From contig WJBW01000001.1 of assembly GCA_009646425.1 (NCBI GenBank), positions 330,547 through 394,546 of the forward strand: a stretch of 64,000 nucleotides of DNA, written 5' to 3'. Below the pieces are notes generated by a model. The model worked only from the letters and a program-made list of their open reading frames with translations. It had not been told where the DNA came from and made no database searches. Shown here in pieces: positions 51,700 through 61,216 of this stretch (its first letter is position 1; each line of letters starts with the position of its first letter). This DNA comes from Burkholderiales bacterium LSUCC0115. GTDB lineage: Bacteria; Pseudomonadota; Gammaproteobacteria; Burkholderiales; Burkholderiaceae_A. The position numbers and the translations under genes are program-made.

Positions 51700-51758
51700 G
51701 CTAAACGGCAAGCAATAATCAGCCGTATGCCATACAGACTTTTTGTAAACTACTCTTC

Positions 51759-51896
51759 ATGCGCAAACTGACCGAATACCGCATCAGCGGCACCAAATAC
51801 TATGCTGTCTACCAGGACGGCATTTGTATTTTTTACGGTCCCTCCAAGATTCACGCAGAGCTGCTGGTGATGGGCCTAGAGCCCGAGATGCATTAA
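51759..51896 (+). CDS. Small 45-residue ORF of unknown function
   Basis: MRKLTEYRISGTKYYAVYQD opens a compact 45-residue ORF ending EPEMH. The composition is protein-like (aromatic-rich, two beta strands likely, then a short helix). No strong ribosome site is visible and I recognise no family. It lies between the regulator gene and the convergent flaG-like gene. Confidence 0.4.
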   Translation: MRKLTEYRISGTKYYAVYQDGICIFYGPSKIHAELLVMGLEPEMH

Positions 51897-51917
51897 GCCG
51901 CCAACGGCGACTTGGCC

Positions 51918-52304
51918 TCAGGCCGACTGATTGATCAGCAGGCCTTCGATCGACATCAGATTCCGACTAATCCGCAGCATCTCTTCGCTGGGAATCGACC
52001 TGACCAGCTCACCGGTATTGGGATTGAGCACGCGGGTCACGATGTCACCTGCCACCTCGTCCACGGACAAAGCCAGGCTGCGACCGGAGTCCTCTAGCTG
52101 TTGCGAGATCTGTTTGACCAGAGCCTGGGCAGACTCTCTGGACAGGCTGACACGAGACAGATCTGGGGTGGGTAGGTCCATGGCGTCCACCCGAGCGTCT
52201 GCCCTGGCGAGCTCAGCCAGCGCCTGGGGTGCTCGAACCTGGGCCGTATAGCCCCGGACTGCCAGCGCCTGGTCGCTTAATAGGGACACCTCTAGGTTTG
52301 CCAT
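51918..52304 (-). CDS. FlaG-family flagellar protein
   Basis: 128 residues. The C-terminal 60 residues carry the FlaG signature: LALSVDEVAGDIVTRVLNP, NTGELVRSIPSEEMLRISR. The N-terminal half is variable, as usual. FlaG affects filament length in polar flagella; here there are no other flagellar genes in the window, so it is an isolated copy. It is divergent from the Sel1-like cluster. Confidence 0.82.
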   Translation of the reverse strand: MANLEVSLLSDQALAVRGYTAQVRAPQALAELARADARVDAMDLPTPDLSRVSLSRESAQALVKQISQQLEDSGRSLALSVDEVAGDIVTRVLNPNTGELVRSIPSEEMLRISRNLMSIEGLLINQSA

Positions 52305-52333
52305 AGCGCCTTTATCCTAACAAAATACGGGCT

Positions 52334-52687
52334 ATGGATGAAGACTTCAAAGTTGCGCAGCAAGCCCTGGCCATCGGCGCCAACTATCAGGCCTTTGAGA
52401 TCTTTTTCATGATGGAGCAGGCCAACACCGACAGTAACTTTATTAATTGCTGCCGAATGGCCATGCGGGGCCAGCTTTGCTCAGAGCATCAGACCCAGCT
52501 TTTTGACCGGCTGGAGCACGAGGTCAAGATGAACAATGGCCGAGCGACCTATAACTACGCTCTGGTATTAGAGCGCCTGGGCGGTCAGAACCAAAAAGTC
52601 ATTGAATTGCTTCACAAAGCCCAACTTCTGGGCGTCCCCGAGGCCGAGGGCTCTCTTAACAAATTGATTTATACGGGAAATCTCTAA
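52334..52687 (+). CDS. Sel1/TPR-like protein 1 of 3
   Basis: 117 residues of helical hairpins. VAQQALAIGANYQAFEIFFMMEQA resembles the openings of the next two proteins, and NNGRATYNYALVLERLGGQNQKVIELLHKAQLLGVPEAEG is a Sel1-like repeat. Cytoplasmic, no catalytic residues expected. It is the shortest of three tandem paralogues and seems to lack the C-terminal repeats of the others. Confidence 0.72.
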   Translation: MDEDFKVAQQALAIGANYQAFEIFFMMEQANTDSNFINCCRMAMRGQLCSEHQTQLFDRLEHEVKMNNGRATYNYALVLERLGGQNQKVIELLHKAQLLGVPEAEGSLNKLIYTGNL

Positions 52688-52806
52688 AACTGGGCTTTTT
52701 TGGGTGGGTCGCAGCCCTTTGGGAGAGGCTTTTTGCCCAAAAGATCTCATAGGGACCGAGGTGCTCAGTTAAACTTACGACACAGTTTTTTCCCGAGGTT
52801 TTCCCC

Positions 52807-53460
52807 ATGCCCATGCTTATCGACGACGCAAAGGCTTGCCTGATCGCAGGCAAGTACCGAGTTGCATTCGAGATTCTGATGGAGATGGCCATGGACGACA
52901 GCCAGCCCGCCATCATGTTGCTGTCGGACATGTGCATCAAGGGTCAACTGGCCGAAGATCACCTGGCTCAACTCCAAGACCATCTGAACCGAAAGGCTAG
53001 CCGGGGTTGGGGTGCTGTGCAATTCAACCTGGGCGTCATCTACGAGCGTGGCATTAATGCCGAGAAGGATCTTGAGCGATCCAAGAGATACTACCGACAA
53101 GCAGCGGATCAACTGGTGCCGCAGGCCCACGTCAACCTGGCCTACATCTACCTGAACCAAGACCCCAAGGACGTTGAGAAGGCGCTTGAACACCTAGAAG
53201 AGGCCATCGAGTTAGGCTCGACCGCTGCCTGTAACACTATGGGACTCCTTTACATGAAGGGTGAGCACGTAGAAAAAAACACCACCAAGGCATTTGGCTA
53301 TCTGTACGCTGGGGCTCGGGAAAAAGGCGAAGAGGCCAAAAAGAATTTGTTCCTGCTGCAGACCCTCTACCCCATGAATGACTTTGCGGAGGGCAAGGAC
53401 TTGGCCAGCGAGATTGTGATTCGCATGGCCAATGCCCGAGACCGCTACTCCATCGACTAA
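52807..53460 (+). CDS. Sel1-repeat protein 2 of 3
   Basis: 217 residues. Opening DDAKACLIAGKYRVAFEILMEMA, then Sel1 repeats such as VQFNLGVIYERGINAEKDLERSKRYYRQAA and AHVNLAYIYLNQDPKDVEKALEHLEEA and ACNTMGLLYMKGEHVEKNTTKAFGYLYAGA in consecutive pieces. Sel1 repeats bind proteins. Cytoplasmic; partner unknown. 119 bp of non-coding DNA separates it from protein 1. Confidence 0.82.
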   Translation: MPMLIDDAKACLIAGKYRVAFEILMEMAMDDSQPAIMLLSDMCIKGQLAEDHLAQLQDHLNRKASRGWGAVQFNLGVIYERGINAEKDLERSKRYYRQAADQLVPQAHVNLAYIYLNQDPKDVEKALEHLEEAIELGSTAACNTMGLLYMKGEHVEKNTTKAFGYLYAGAREKGEEAKKNLFLLQTLYPMNDFAEGKDLASEIVIRMANARDRYSID

Positions 53461-53486
53461 CAACTATAAAAACCTAGAAGAACCCC

Positions 53487-54146
53487 ATGGCTTACGACTT
53501 AGAAGACGGTGAACGCGCGATCAAGCTGGGCGCATATCGTCAGGCGTTCGAGATTTTCATGATGCTCTGCGTCAACCAAGAAGATCCCGCGTTCTACAAA
53601 CTCTCCGAGATGGCGATCAACAAACAGCTTGAAGAGGACGAGCTGCAGCGTCTGATCGACATGATGAAGGAGGAGGTACGTAAGAAAAACGGTGAGGCCA
53701 CTTTCAACCTGGCAGTGGTTTATTGGCGAGCCCCCTATGCCACCAAAGATATTGTGAAAGCGGTCGAGTACCTAAACGCCGCCTGCCGCATGGAGGTGGC
53801 CCAGGCCTTTGTCGCGCTGGCCAAACTCTACATGGGGGAGGGAGCGCACCTGCCCCTGGCCACCGGCTCCAACATCATGAATCTTTTGCACCAGGGCTTT
53901 GAGCATGGCTCTGTCGAAGCAGCTCACCTCATTGCCAAGGAGCATTTGAGCGGTCATCACGCCAAGAAAGACAACTACGAGGCCTTTAAATACCTGTTCA
54001 TCGCAGGTCGGCTGGGGATTACCGAGGCTAAGAAACACACCATGGTCATGCAAGGTTTAAACGCATCGCCAGAATTCAAAATGGCCCAGCAAGAGGCCAT
54101 GCAGCTCATCGAGCATCTGGAGAACCAGATGGTCAAGTGGGTCTAA
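53487..54146 (+). CDS. Sel1-repeat protein 3 of 3
   Basis: 219 residues, same plan as the preceding gene: GERAIKLGAYRQAFEIFMMLC at the start, KKNGEATFNLAVVYWRAPYATKDIVKAVEYLNAA, AFVALAKLYMGEGAHLPLATGS and a final repeat with KKDNYEAFKYLFIAGRLG. Its last four bases overlap the end of the convergent flavoprotein gene. Confidence 0.82.
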   Translation: MAYDLEDGERAIKLGAYRQAFEIFMMLCVNQEDPAFYKLSEMAINKQLEEDELQRLIDMMKEEVRKKNGEATFNLAVVYWRAPYATKDIVKAVEYLNAACRMEVAQAFVALAKLYMGEGAHLPLATGSNIMNLLHQGFEHGSVEAAHLIAKEHLSGHHAKKDNYEAFKYLFIAGRLGITEAKKHTMVMQGLNASPEFKMAQQEAMQLIEHLENQMVKWV

Positions 54147-55399
54147 TCGGTCACCATTCGTTTTAAAGCGTGGGCGCAGGCATACCCACTGGCCCAGGCC
54201 CACTGAAAGTTGTGACCGCCCAGATGGCCGGTCACATCCAAGCACTCCCCAATAAAGTACAGCGAACGATGCCGGCGACTGGCCATGGTTTTGGGGTCTA
54301 GCTCAGCGGTGTCGACGCCCCCCAGCATCACCTCTGCCTTGTTCCAGCCCTGATGGCCAGCGGGCGTTACCTTGAAGTCCGATAGCCGCGCCAGCACGGC
54401 CTGTCTATCCTTGCCCTTCAATTCCGCCCACTTTCGACCAGTGGGCTCCACTTGCTCCGCCAGTGCCTTGGCCAGGCGCTCCGGCAGATGCTGACCCAGA
54501 ATCTGGGCCAGGTTCAGCCGCCCCACAACCCTCTCATCGAATAACTCGGCAAGGACATCCCCATCGCCGAGAGCGTCATCAAGAGCTGCCCACAGCCAAT
54601 TGAGGCGGACCGACTCCCCCAGCTGCCAGTAACTACTGGCTTGCAGAATGGCTGGACCCGAGAGCCCCTTGTGGGTAAACAGCAGGTCTTCTTCAAAGCT
54701 CGCCTGGCCATAGGACGGCTCGACGCCCTTTGGGCTGCCCGCATGGATTTCAACCGGCGCACTTAGACCGGCGAGTCCCTGGAAAAATGCGGTCTGCTCA
54801 CCAGTAAAGGCCAACGGAACCAGGCCCGGCCGAACCGGCGTCACGGCAAGCCCCAGGCTGCGTGCAAAGTCCAAGCCCCAAGCACTGGCCCCAATGGCAG
54901 GCACCGGCAGGCCACCTGTTGCCACCACCAACTGACCCGCCAGAGTGTCACCCTGGCCCTGGGTCTGAACCCGCCAATGAGCCCCCTCGGCACGAATGGC
55001 CGCGACCGACACCGGATGTCGAACCTCGACACCACCCGCCTGACACTCATCGATGAGCAACTTGATGATCTGCGTTGCGCTGTCGTTACAAAACAGCTGG
55101 CCTTTGTGCTTTTCGTGAAAGGCAATGCCATGGTCTCGCACCAGGCTGATGAACTGTTTGGATCGATAGCCGGCCAGCGCCGGTTTTACAAACCCTGGGT
55201 TGAGACTGAGAAAGTGTTCAGGGCTTGTGTTGCGGTTGGTGAAATTGCAACGACCCCCACCGCTGATCCGGATCTTTTCGCCAATCGTCTGGGCATGGTC
55301 CAGCACCAGAACCGACAGGCCACGCTGACCTGCAACGCCGGCGCAGAAGAGTCCTGCCGCGCCAGCGCCAATGACAACAACGTCGTAATTAGCCTTCAA
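54143..55399 (-). CDS. BaiN/HI0933 (YhiN)-family FAD-dependent oxidoreductase
   Basis: 418 residues. N-terminal FAD dinucleotide-binding motif VVVIGAGAAGLFCAGVAGQRG, then the family markers KIRISGGGRCNFTNRN, LVVATGGLPVPAIGASAWG and the C-terminal LYFIGECLDVTGHLGGHNFQWAWASG. Substrate unknown for most members; some reduce steroid or amino-ketone compounds. It overlaps the dps stop by 11 bp. Confidence 0.9.
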   Translation of the reverse strand: MKANYDVVVIGAGAAGLFCAGVAGQRGLSVLVLDHAQTIGEKIRISGGGRCNFTNRNTSPEHFLSLNPGFVKPALAGYRSKQFISLVRDHGIAFHEKHKGQLFCNDSATQIIKLLIDECQAGGVEVRHPVSVAAIRAEGAHWRVQTQGQGDTLAGQLVVATGGLPVPAIGASAWGLDFARSLGLAVTPVRPGLVPLAFTGEQTAFFQGLAGLSAPVEIHAGSPKGVEPSYGQASFEEDLLFTHKGLSGPAILQASSYWQLGESVRLNWLWAALDDALGDGDVLAELFDERVVGRLNLAQILGQHLPERLAKALAEQVEPTGRKWAELKGKDRQAVLARLSDFKVTPAGHQGWNKAEVMLGGVDTAELDPKTMASRRHRSLYFIGECLDVTGHLGGHNFQWAWASGYACAHALKRMVTD

Positions 55400-55892
55400 G
55401 GAGGCTGCGCAGCATCCAGGCTGTCTTCTCGTGAACGTCTAATCGCTGCGTGAGCAAGTCGGCCGTGGGCTGGTCATTTGCCTTTTCCACAATGGGGAAG
55501 AGCCGGCGGGCCGAGCGGGCTGCCGCCTCTTGGGCCAACACCAAATGCCTGACCATATCCATGGCCTCGGGCACCCCAGCCACCTCTTTGATCGAGGCCA
55601 GCTTGACGTACTCAGCGTAGGTACCAGGTGCGGGAAAGCCAAGCGCCCTGATTCGCTCTGCGATCAGATCGAGTGCGCCCCACTGCTCGGTGTACTGGGT
55701 CATGAACATGTTGTGTAGCGCATTGAACATGGGCCCTTTGACGTTCCAATGAAAGTTGTGCGTCATCAGGTAAAGCGTATAGCTGTCCGCCAGAAAAGCC
55801 GACAGGCCTTTTGCAATCTTGGAGCGGTCCGCATCCGACAGGCCAATGTCGATCTTCATGGATTTGTCGTTGGCAGTTGATTTCTTGGCCAT
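55389..55892 (-). CDS. dps: Dps-family ferritin-like protein
   Basis: 167 residues; AAGGAGG precedes the ATG. Four-helix ferritin fold with the Dps ferroxidase residues in YLMTHNFHWNVKGPMF (His), LHNMFMTQYTEQWGALDLIAERIRALG (His, Asp, Glu) and a Lys-rich N terminus that could bind DNA. It oxidises and stores iron using hydrogen peroxide, protecting DNA. Neighbouring ZIP and TonB genes also deal with metals. Confidence 0.94.
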   Translation of the reverse strand: MAKKSTANDKSMKIDIGLSDADRSKIAKGLSAFLADSYTLYLMTHNFHWNVKGPMFNALHNMFMTQYTEQWGALDLIAERIRALGFPAPGTYAEYVKLASIKEVAGVPEAMDMVRHLVLAQEAAARSARRLFPIVEKANDQPTADLLTQRLDVHEKTAWMLRSLLEG

Positions 55893-55919
55893 TTGAACCT
55901 CCTTGTCGTGAACCGACGC

Positions 55920-56867
55920 TTAACCGAGCGCCGTATCTAGAAACATCATGACGGCAAAGCCAATCATGAGCCCCATAGTAGCCGCTGTCTGGTGACCGCG
56001 CCGATGGGTCTCTGGAATGACCTCATGGGAAACAACAAAAATCATGGCGCCAGCAGCCAGACCCATGCCCAACGGATAGGCCATCTGAAAGCCCCCCGTC
56101 AAGGCCCAACCAATCACGGCCCCAATCGGCTCCAGCAGACCTGTAGCCGCGGCCACCAAGACCGAACGCATCATTGGCAGACCTACTGCCCGCAAGGTCA
56201 GTGCAACCGCCAGCCCCTCGGGGATGTCTTGAATAGCAATGGCACTGGCCAACGGAAAGCCCGCCGACCAATCGCCGTTGGCAAAGCCCACACCGATGGC
56301 CATGCCCTCTGGCAGGTTATGAATGGCAATGGCCAACACAAAGAGCCAGACCTTAGAGAGTCGGCTGCAGCCCACACCGCACTCCCCCACCTGATCGTGA
56401 TAGTGCGGCACGAAGCGATCCAAGCCCAGCATCAGAAACACGCCCAGAAAGAGCCCAGCCACCACGACAATCGCTGGCAGCATGGGTTGGCTGGTGAGGG
56501 TGGCCGCATGCTCAAGGCCCGGCATAATCAAAGAGAAGGCTGCGGCCGCCAGCATCATGCCGGCTGCAAAGCCGAGTATGGCGTCCTCTGTCTTGGCGGA
56601 GACCGATCGAATCGACAGCGCCAGCGCAGCCCCTGCAGCCGTTCCAGCCAGGCCCATCATGCCGCCCAGAAGGCCATACCGCAGATTCTGCTGACCAGCC
56701 AGTTGGACGGAGCCTGACAGCACTATGGGAATCAGACTGGCCAGTGCAAGGGCCACCAGCGTGGCCAGGCCGAGCCAGAGGGCGAGCGCCATGATGGGCT
56801 GCCGGCGGTTGGCCTGCAGCCACTCTTGCCGAAAGCTGTTCACAGTTGCCTGAATTCGTTCAACCAC
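55920..56867 (-). CDS. ZIP-family divalent metal transporter
   Basis: 315 residues from GTG 56867, with AGGAGG 6 bp upstream; the frame runs on upstream but has no family sequence. Eight helices, a short His/Cys loop (VPHYHDQVGECGVGCS), and the metal site in helices 4-5: AIHNLPEGMAIGVGF and AIAIQDIPEGLAVALTLR. Imports zinc or a related ion. Divergent from tonB, 174 bp apart. Confidence 0.9.
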   Translation of the reverse strand: MVERIQATVNSFRQEWLQANRRQPIMALALWLGLATLVALALASLIPIVLSGSVQLAGQQNLRYGLLGGMMGLAGTAAGAALALSIRSVSAKTEDAILGFAAGMMLAAAAFSLIMPGLEHAATLTSQPMLPAIVVVAGLFLGVFLMLGLDRFVPHYHDQVGECGVGCSRLSKVWLFVLAIAIHNLPEGMAIGVGFANGDWSAGFPLASAIAIQDIPEGLAVALTLRAVGLPMMRSVLVAAATGLLEPIGAVIGWALTGGFQMAYPLGMGLAAGAMIFVVSHEVIPETHRRGHQTAATMGLMIGFAVMMFLDTALG

Positions 56868-57041
56868 GATGACCTCCTGATCAAAGGGGTGTTGGGATGA
56901 AGACAGTCTGAGCACCGCCGATAGATTTATCCAATGAATAATTTCTAAAGATTGAATAGGTTTTGGCAATCGTCTACCAGGGCCAGCACCCTCTCATCGG
57001 ATCAAACTGCCCAAGCTGCGAACGCGATAAGCTTTGAGGCT

Positions 57042-57713
57042 ATGTCGACTGGCCCAAACAGCCTTGGCCATGGGGGTGACCCCATCAAACGACTCCAGAA
57101 CCTGGCAGTCGTCGTTGGCCTGCACGCCCTTGGCCTTATGGGGCTGGTCTACACGGCCAACCAGATCGACCTGCAGGTCTCAGAGGCCAAGCCGATTCTG
57201 GCCAGCATCATTGCGCCTTCCAGACCCTCTCCAGTGGTCGTGCCCGCACCAACCCCGCCCAAGCCGGTGGTGAAAGAGACCCCGAAAAAGATTCTGACCT
57301 CCCCCAAGCCTGCACCGACGCCCACGCCAGTGGCGCCAACACCAGAGCCGGTTAAAAAGGTCGAGCCCAGCCCAGTCGTTGAACAGAAGACCGATGCAAA
57401 GGCTAACCAGGAGGCCGCCGCATCCGAAGTCATCCAGCCCAAGTTCGATGCCGACTACCTAAACAACCCAAAGCCTGGCTACCCGTCCATCTCCCGCCGA
57501 CTGGGTGAAGAGGGGGTGGTCATGCTGCGCGTGTATGTCAGCGCGCAAGGCACGCCAGACCAAATTCAACTGCTCAAATCCAGTGGCTTTGCCCGCCTGG
57601 ACCAGGCCGCCCAAGAGGCGGTTGGCCGCTGGCGGTTTGTACCGGCCAGACAGGGCAAAATAGCCACAGCTGCCTGGGTTCAAGTACCCGTTTCGTTCCA
57701 ACTCCGGAGATAG
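57042..57713 (+). CDS. tonB: TonB energy-transducing protein
   Basis: 223 residues from ATG 57042 (GAGG upstream). One membrane helix near residues 18-38, a long Pro/Lys-rich spacer (about 60-125, with KPVVKETPKK and PTPTPVAPTPEPVKKVEP), and the C-terminal TonB domain: NPKPGYPSISRRLGEEGVVMLRVYV and AQEAVGRWRFVPARQG. It spans the periplasm and drives outer-membrane receptors. Two bases before exbB. Confidence 0.93.
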   Translation: MSTGPNSLGHGGDPIKRLQNLAVVVGLHALGLMGLVYTANQIDLQVSEAKPILASIIAPSRPSPVVVPAPTPPKPVVKETPKKILTSPKPAPTPTPVAPTPEPVKKVEPSPVVEQKTDAKANQEAAASEVIQPKFDADYLNNPKPGYPSISRRLGEEGVVMLRVYVSAQGTPDQIQLLKSSGFARLDQAAQEAVGRWRFVPARQGKIATAAWVQVPVSFQLRR

Positions 57714-57715
57714 CC

Positions 57716-58399
57716 ATGCCAACCGCTCAGCCCATGGGCTTTAGCCACTTTCTTAGCCAGACCGATGCCCTGGGCCTGGTCTTGTTTGTCATCTTGATCG
57801 CCATGTCAGTGGCCAGCTGGACGGTGATTGTCACCAAGATCCGCCAGGCCATGGGGCGCAAAAAAGAAACGGCGGCGTTTGTCCAGGAGTTTCAGGCGAT
57901 CAGCAGCCTAGACGGCTTAAAGACCCTGGCCAGCCAGCATGCCGATGCCCATGGGCGCATTGCCCAGGCAGCGATCTCTGCGGCCACCTATGCGAGCGTG
58001 AAGACCGGCACTGGCCTCATCGATGCAGAGAGTCCCAGCGAGCTGGTGAGTCGTGCCTTGCAGCAGGCCATCGACGAAGAAGCCGCCCGCCAGGAATACG
58101 GCCAGACACTGCTCGCATCGGTGGCATCCAGCGCCCCGTTTGTGGGCCTGTTCGGAACGGTCTGGGGCATCTACCACGCGCTGGTCAGCATTGGCATGAG
58201 TGGTCAGAGCTCTCTGGACCAGGTGGCGGGCCCCGTGGGTGAGGCCCTGATCATGACGGCTCTGGGACTGGCCGTTGCCATTCCGGCGGCCCTGGCCTAC
58301 AACGCATTTCAGCGCCAGGCCCGTCTGTACAGTGCACAACTGGAACGCTTTGCCCACGACCTGTTTGTCTTGATTGCCACTGGCAGCAAGCCCCGATAA
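57716..58399 (+). CDS. exbB: Biopolymer transporter ExbB
   Basis: 227 residues, three membrane helices, with the MotA/TolQ/ExbB core: LLASVASSAPFVGLFGTVWGIYHAL and PVGEALIMTALGLAVAIPAALAYN. Part of the proton channel that powers TonB in the inner membrane. In one operon with tonB and exbD. Confidence 0.95.
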   Translation: MPTAQPMGFSHFLSQTDALGLVLFVILIAMSVASWTVIVTKIRQAMGRKKETAAFVQEFQAISSLDGLKTLASQHADAHGRIAQAAISAATYASVKTGTGLIDAESPSELVSRALQQAIDEEAARQEYGQTLLASVASSAPFVGLFGTVWGIYHALVSIGMSGQSSLDQVAGPVGEALIMTALGLAVAIPAALAYNAFQRQARLYSAQLERFAHDLFVLIATGSKPR

Positions 58400-58410
58400 G
58401 GCAGACCACC

Positions 58411-58824
58411 ATGGCCTTTCACGTCTCCTCTAAGACCGGGCGACACCAGCCCAATCCCGAGATCAACATGGTGCCGCTGATCGACGTCATGCTGGTGCTG
58501 GTCATTATTTTTATGGTCACGGCTCCGTTGATGACCCACGCCGTTAAGGTGGACCTACCCAAGGCCAGCAGCCAGCGGAATGAAGTCAAGCCGCAGACCA
58601 TCTCGCTGTCGATCGATGCGAGCGGCACGCTCTACTGGAACAAGGAAAAGGCCGACTGGGCTGCCCTGCCAGAGCGCCTGAAGGCCGAGTCAGCCAAAAA
58701 CCCTCAGCCCGAGCTGCATATTCGGGCCGATGAGAACACCGCCTATAAGAAAGTGGCGGAACTCATGAGCGAGGCCTCTAAGGTGGGCCTAACCAAGATT
58801 GGGTTTGTGACAGATCCCAAGTGA
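58411..58824 (+). CDS. exbD: Biopolymer transporter ExbD
   Basis: 137 residues. One N-terminal membrane helix containing the functional Asp in EINMVPLIDVMLVLVIIFMV and a periplasmic ExbD/TolR domain with SIDASGTLYWNK and LHIRADENTAYKKVAELM. Works with ExbB and TonB. A stem-loop follows. Confidence 0.95.
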   Translation: MAFHVSSKTGRHQPNPEINMVPLIDVMLVLVIIFMVTAPLMTHAVKVDLPKASSQRNEVKPQTISLSIDASGTLYWNKEKADWAALPERLKAESAKNPQPELHIRADENTAYKKVAELMSEASKVGLTKIGFVTDPK

Positions 58825-58831
58825 CCGGAAA

Positions 58832-58849
58832 GGCCTGCTCTCGCAGGCC
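58832..58849. terminator. Stem-loop between exbD and ahpF (possible bidirectional terminator)
   Basis: GGCCTGC-TCTC-GCAGGCC, a perfect 7-bp stem, centred between the two convergent stops. There is no T-run on either side, so its strength as a terminator is uncertain. Confidence 0.55.
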
Positions 58850-58868
58850 CAACCCGTCGTTACGCGAT

Positions 58869-60467
58869 CTACGCCGCCACGGCTACCGTTGTCACGGTGT
58901 CCTGAGCCGGTACGCTGCTGCGAATCAGGTAATCAAAAGCCCCCAAGGCGGCCTTGGCCCCCTCGCCTGCCGCAATGACGATCTGCTTGTAGGGCGTGGT
59001 GGTGCAATCCCCTGCTGCAAACACACCAGGCACATTGGTGGCGCCATGGCTATCGACCACAATCTCGCCGTACTTGCTGAGCTCCACTGTTCCCTTGAGC
59101 CATTCGGTATTGGGGACCAGACCAATCTGGACAAAAACGCCTTGCAGGGCCAGCTGATGCACCTGTCCAGAAACGCGATCCTTATAGGTCAGGCCGGTCA
59201 CCTGATTACCGTCGCCATTGATCTCGGTGGTCTGCGCATTGGTGATGATGGTGACGTTGGGCAGGCTGCGAGCCTTGGCCACCAGCACCGCGTCGGCCTT
59301 GAGCTGGTCTGCAAACTCGACAACGGTCACATGCGAGACCACACCAGCCAGGTCGATCGCAGCCTCAATGCCTGAGTTGCCGCCACCAATCACAGCCACG
59401 GCCTTGCCCTTAAACAGGGGACCATCGCAATGCGGGCAGTAGGCCACACCGCGGTTCTTGTATTCCTGCTCACCGGGCACATTCACATTACGCCACCGGG
59501 CACCGGTCGACAGAATGACCGAGCGGCTCTTTAGAACGCCACCGTTGGCCATGTGAACCTCAACCAGGCCACCGACTTGTGAGGGCGCCACAATCTTCTC
59601 GGCGCGCTGAAGGTTCATGATGTCCACGTCGTAGTGCTTGACGTGGCGCTCTAGATCGGCCGCGAACTTGGGGCCATCGGTCTCGAGCACCGAGATGTAG
59701 TTCTCAATACCCAGGGTGTCATTGGTCTGGCCACCGAAACGCTCTGCGGCCAGCCCCGTGCGAATACCCTTACGGGCTGCATAAACAGCAGCCGCAGCAC
59801 CAGCCGGGCCACCGCCTACGACCAAGACATCGAATGCCTCCTTGGCGTCGATCTTGGCCTTGTCTTTCTCGTCAGATTTGGTGTCGAGCTTGGCGACGAT
59901 TTCCTCAACCGTCATACGGCCAGAGCCAAAGAGCTCGCCATTCAGAAAGACCATGGGCACTGCCATGATCTTGCGTGCAGCCACTTCGTCTTGATACAGG
60001 CCACCGTCGATCACCACCGTCTTGACCTTGCTGTTCAGAATCGACATCAGGCTCAGCGCCTGCACGACATCGGGGCAGTTGTGACAAGACAACGACATGT
60101 AGACCTCAAAGCTGTAATCGCCGTCTAGCGCCTGAATGCTCTCGATGACATCTGCCTCGACCTTGGGTGGATGACCACCGGCCCAGAGCAGCGCCAAGAC
60201 CAGTGAGGTGAACTCATGCCCCAAAGGAACCGCAGCAAATCGCAGCGACATGTCTGTGCCATCGCGAGCCACCGTGAAAGACGGACTGCGGGCATCCTGG
60301 CCATCAAACCGAACAGAGACCTTTTCGGACAGACCACCAATGGTCTCGAGCAAGGACCGGACTTCGGCCGAGCTGGGCTCGTTGGAAATTGTGCCCGTTA
60401 AGGTGATGGGATAGACGAGTTTCTGCAGATAGGCCTGCAACTGCGCTTTGAGCTGATCATTGAGCAT
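58869..60467 (-). CDS. ahpF: Alkyl hydroperoxide reductase subunit F
   Basis: 532 residues. N-terminal tandem thioredoxin-like domain with the CHNCPDV dithiol, then a thioredoxin-reductase-like part: FAD motif [30 protein letters not shown] redox dithiol, NAD motif [19 protein letters not shown] and [21 protein letters not shown]. It recycles AhpC with NADH. Downstream of ahpC, separated from it by a terminator-like hairpin. Confidence 0.96.
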   Translation of the reverse strand: MLNDQLKAQLQAYLQKLVYPITLTGTISNEPSSAEVRSLLETIGGLSEKVSVRFDGQDARSPSFTVARDGTDMSLRFAAVPLGHEFTSLVLALLWAGGHPPKVEADVIESIQALDGDYSFEVYMSLSCHNCPDVVQALSLMSILNSKVKTVVIDGGLYQDEVAARKIMAVPMVFLNGELFGSGRMTVEEIVAKLDTKSDEKDKAKIDAKEAFDVLVVGGGPAGAAAAVYAARKGIRTGLAAERFGGQTNDTLGIENYISVLETDGPKFAADLERHVKHYDVDIMNLQRAEKIVAPSQVGGLVEVHMANGGVLKSRSVILSTGARWRNVNVPGEQEYKNRGVAYCPHCDGPLFKGKAVAVIGGGNSGIEAAIDLAGVVSHVTVVEFADQLKADAVLVAKARSLPNVTIITNAQTTEINGDGNQVTGLTYKDRVSGQVHQLALQGVFVQIGLVPNTEWLKGTVELSKYGEIVVDSHGATNVPGVFAAGDCTTTPYKQIVIAAGEGAKAALGAFDYLIRSSVPAQDTVTTVAVAA

Positions 60468-60498
60468 GATGGTCTCCGACTGGGTGACAGACAGCGAT

Positions 60499-60533
60499 CA
60501 AAAAAGAAGGGGCAGGCCTTGTGGGCCCACCCC
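60499..60533 (-). terminator. Terminator-like hairpin between ahpC and ahpF
   Basis: Minus strand: GGGGTGGGCC-CACAA-GGCCTGCCCC (10 pairs, two of them G-T) followed by TTCTTTTTTG. It should cut readthrough so that AhpC is made in excess of AhpF. Confidence 0.8.
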
Positions 60534-60547
60534 GGTGTCAAGATCGA

Positions 60548-61111
60548 TTAGATCTTGCCAACTAGATCAAGCGAAGGGGTCAGCGTGTCAGCACCGGGCG
60601 TCCACTTGGCAGGGCAGACCTGACCAGGGTTCGCAGCGATGTACTGGGCAGCCTGCACCTTGCGCAGCAGCTCATTGGCGTCACGGCCGATGCCGTTGTC
60701 ATGGATTTCGCACAGCTTGATGACGCCTTCGGGGTTGATCACGAACGTACCGCGCAGGGCCAGGCCCTCTTCTTCGATCATGACGTCGAAGTTGCGGGTG
60801 ATGGTGCCGGTGGGGTCACCAACCAGGGGGTACTTGACCTTGTTGATGGTCTCGGAGGTCTCGTGCCAGGCTTTGTGGGTGAAGTGGGTGTCGGTCGACA
60901 CGCCGTAGATCTCTACGCCCAGGGCCTTGAAGGTGTCGTAATGGTCGGCCAGGTCACCGAGTTCGGTGGGGCAGACAAAGGTGAAGTCGGCGGGGTAGAA
61001 GAACACCACGGACCACTTACCCTTCAGGGTGGCTTCGGTGATCTCGACAAATTTGCCGTTTTGGAACGCGGTGGCCTTGAAAGGCTTGATTTCGGTGTTG
61101 ATCAGGGACAT
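60548..61111 (-). CDS. ahpC: Peroxiredoxin, alkyl hydroperoxide reductase subunit C
   Basis: 187 residues, standard length. Peroxidatic Cys in [21 protein letters not shown] and resolving Cys in [13 protein letters not shown], with the YF-type end replaced by SLDLVGKI. It reduces hydrogen peroxide and organic peroxides with AhpF. An OxyR-type site lies upstream. Confidence 0.97.
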   Translation of the reverse strand: MSLINTEIKPFKATAFQNGKFVEITEATLKGKWSVVFFYPADFTFVCPTELGDLADHYDTFKALGVEIYGVSTDTHFTHKAWHETSETINKVKYPLVGDPTGTITRNFDVMIEEEGLALRGTFVINPEGVIKLCEIHDNGIGRDANELLRKVQAAQYIAANPGQVCPAKWTPGADTLTPSLDLVGKI

Positions 61112-61216
61112 GTTGGTCTTCTTTCGTTGGGAGGATTATTCGTTGTGAATGGCTAATGTGGCAGCGCAACTAGTGCGCCGCAACGACATCTTCCCCGTAA
61201 GTGAAAACCCGATCAA

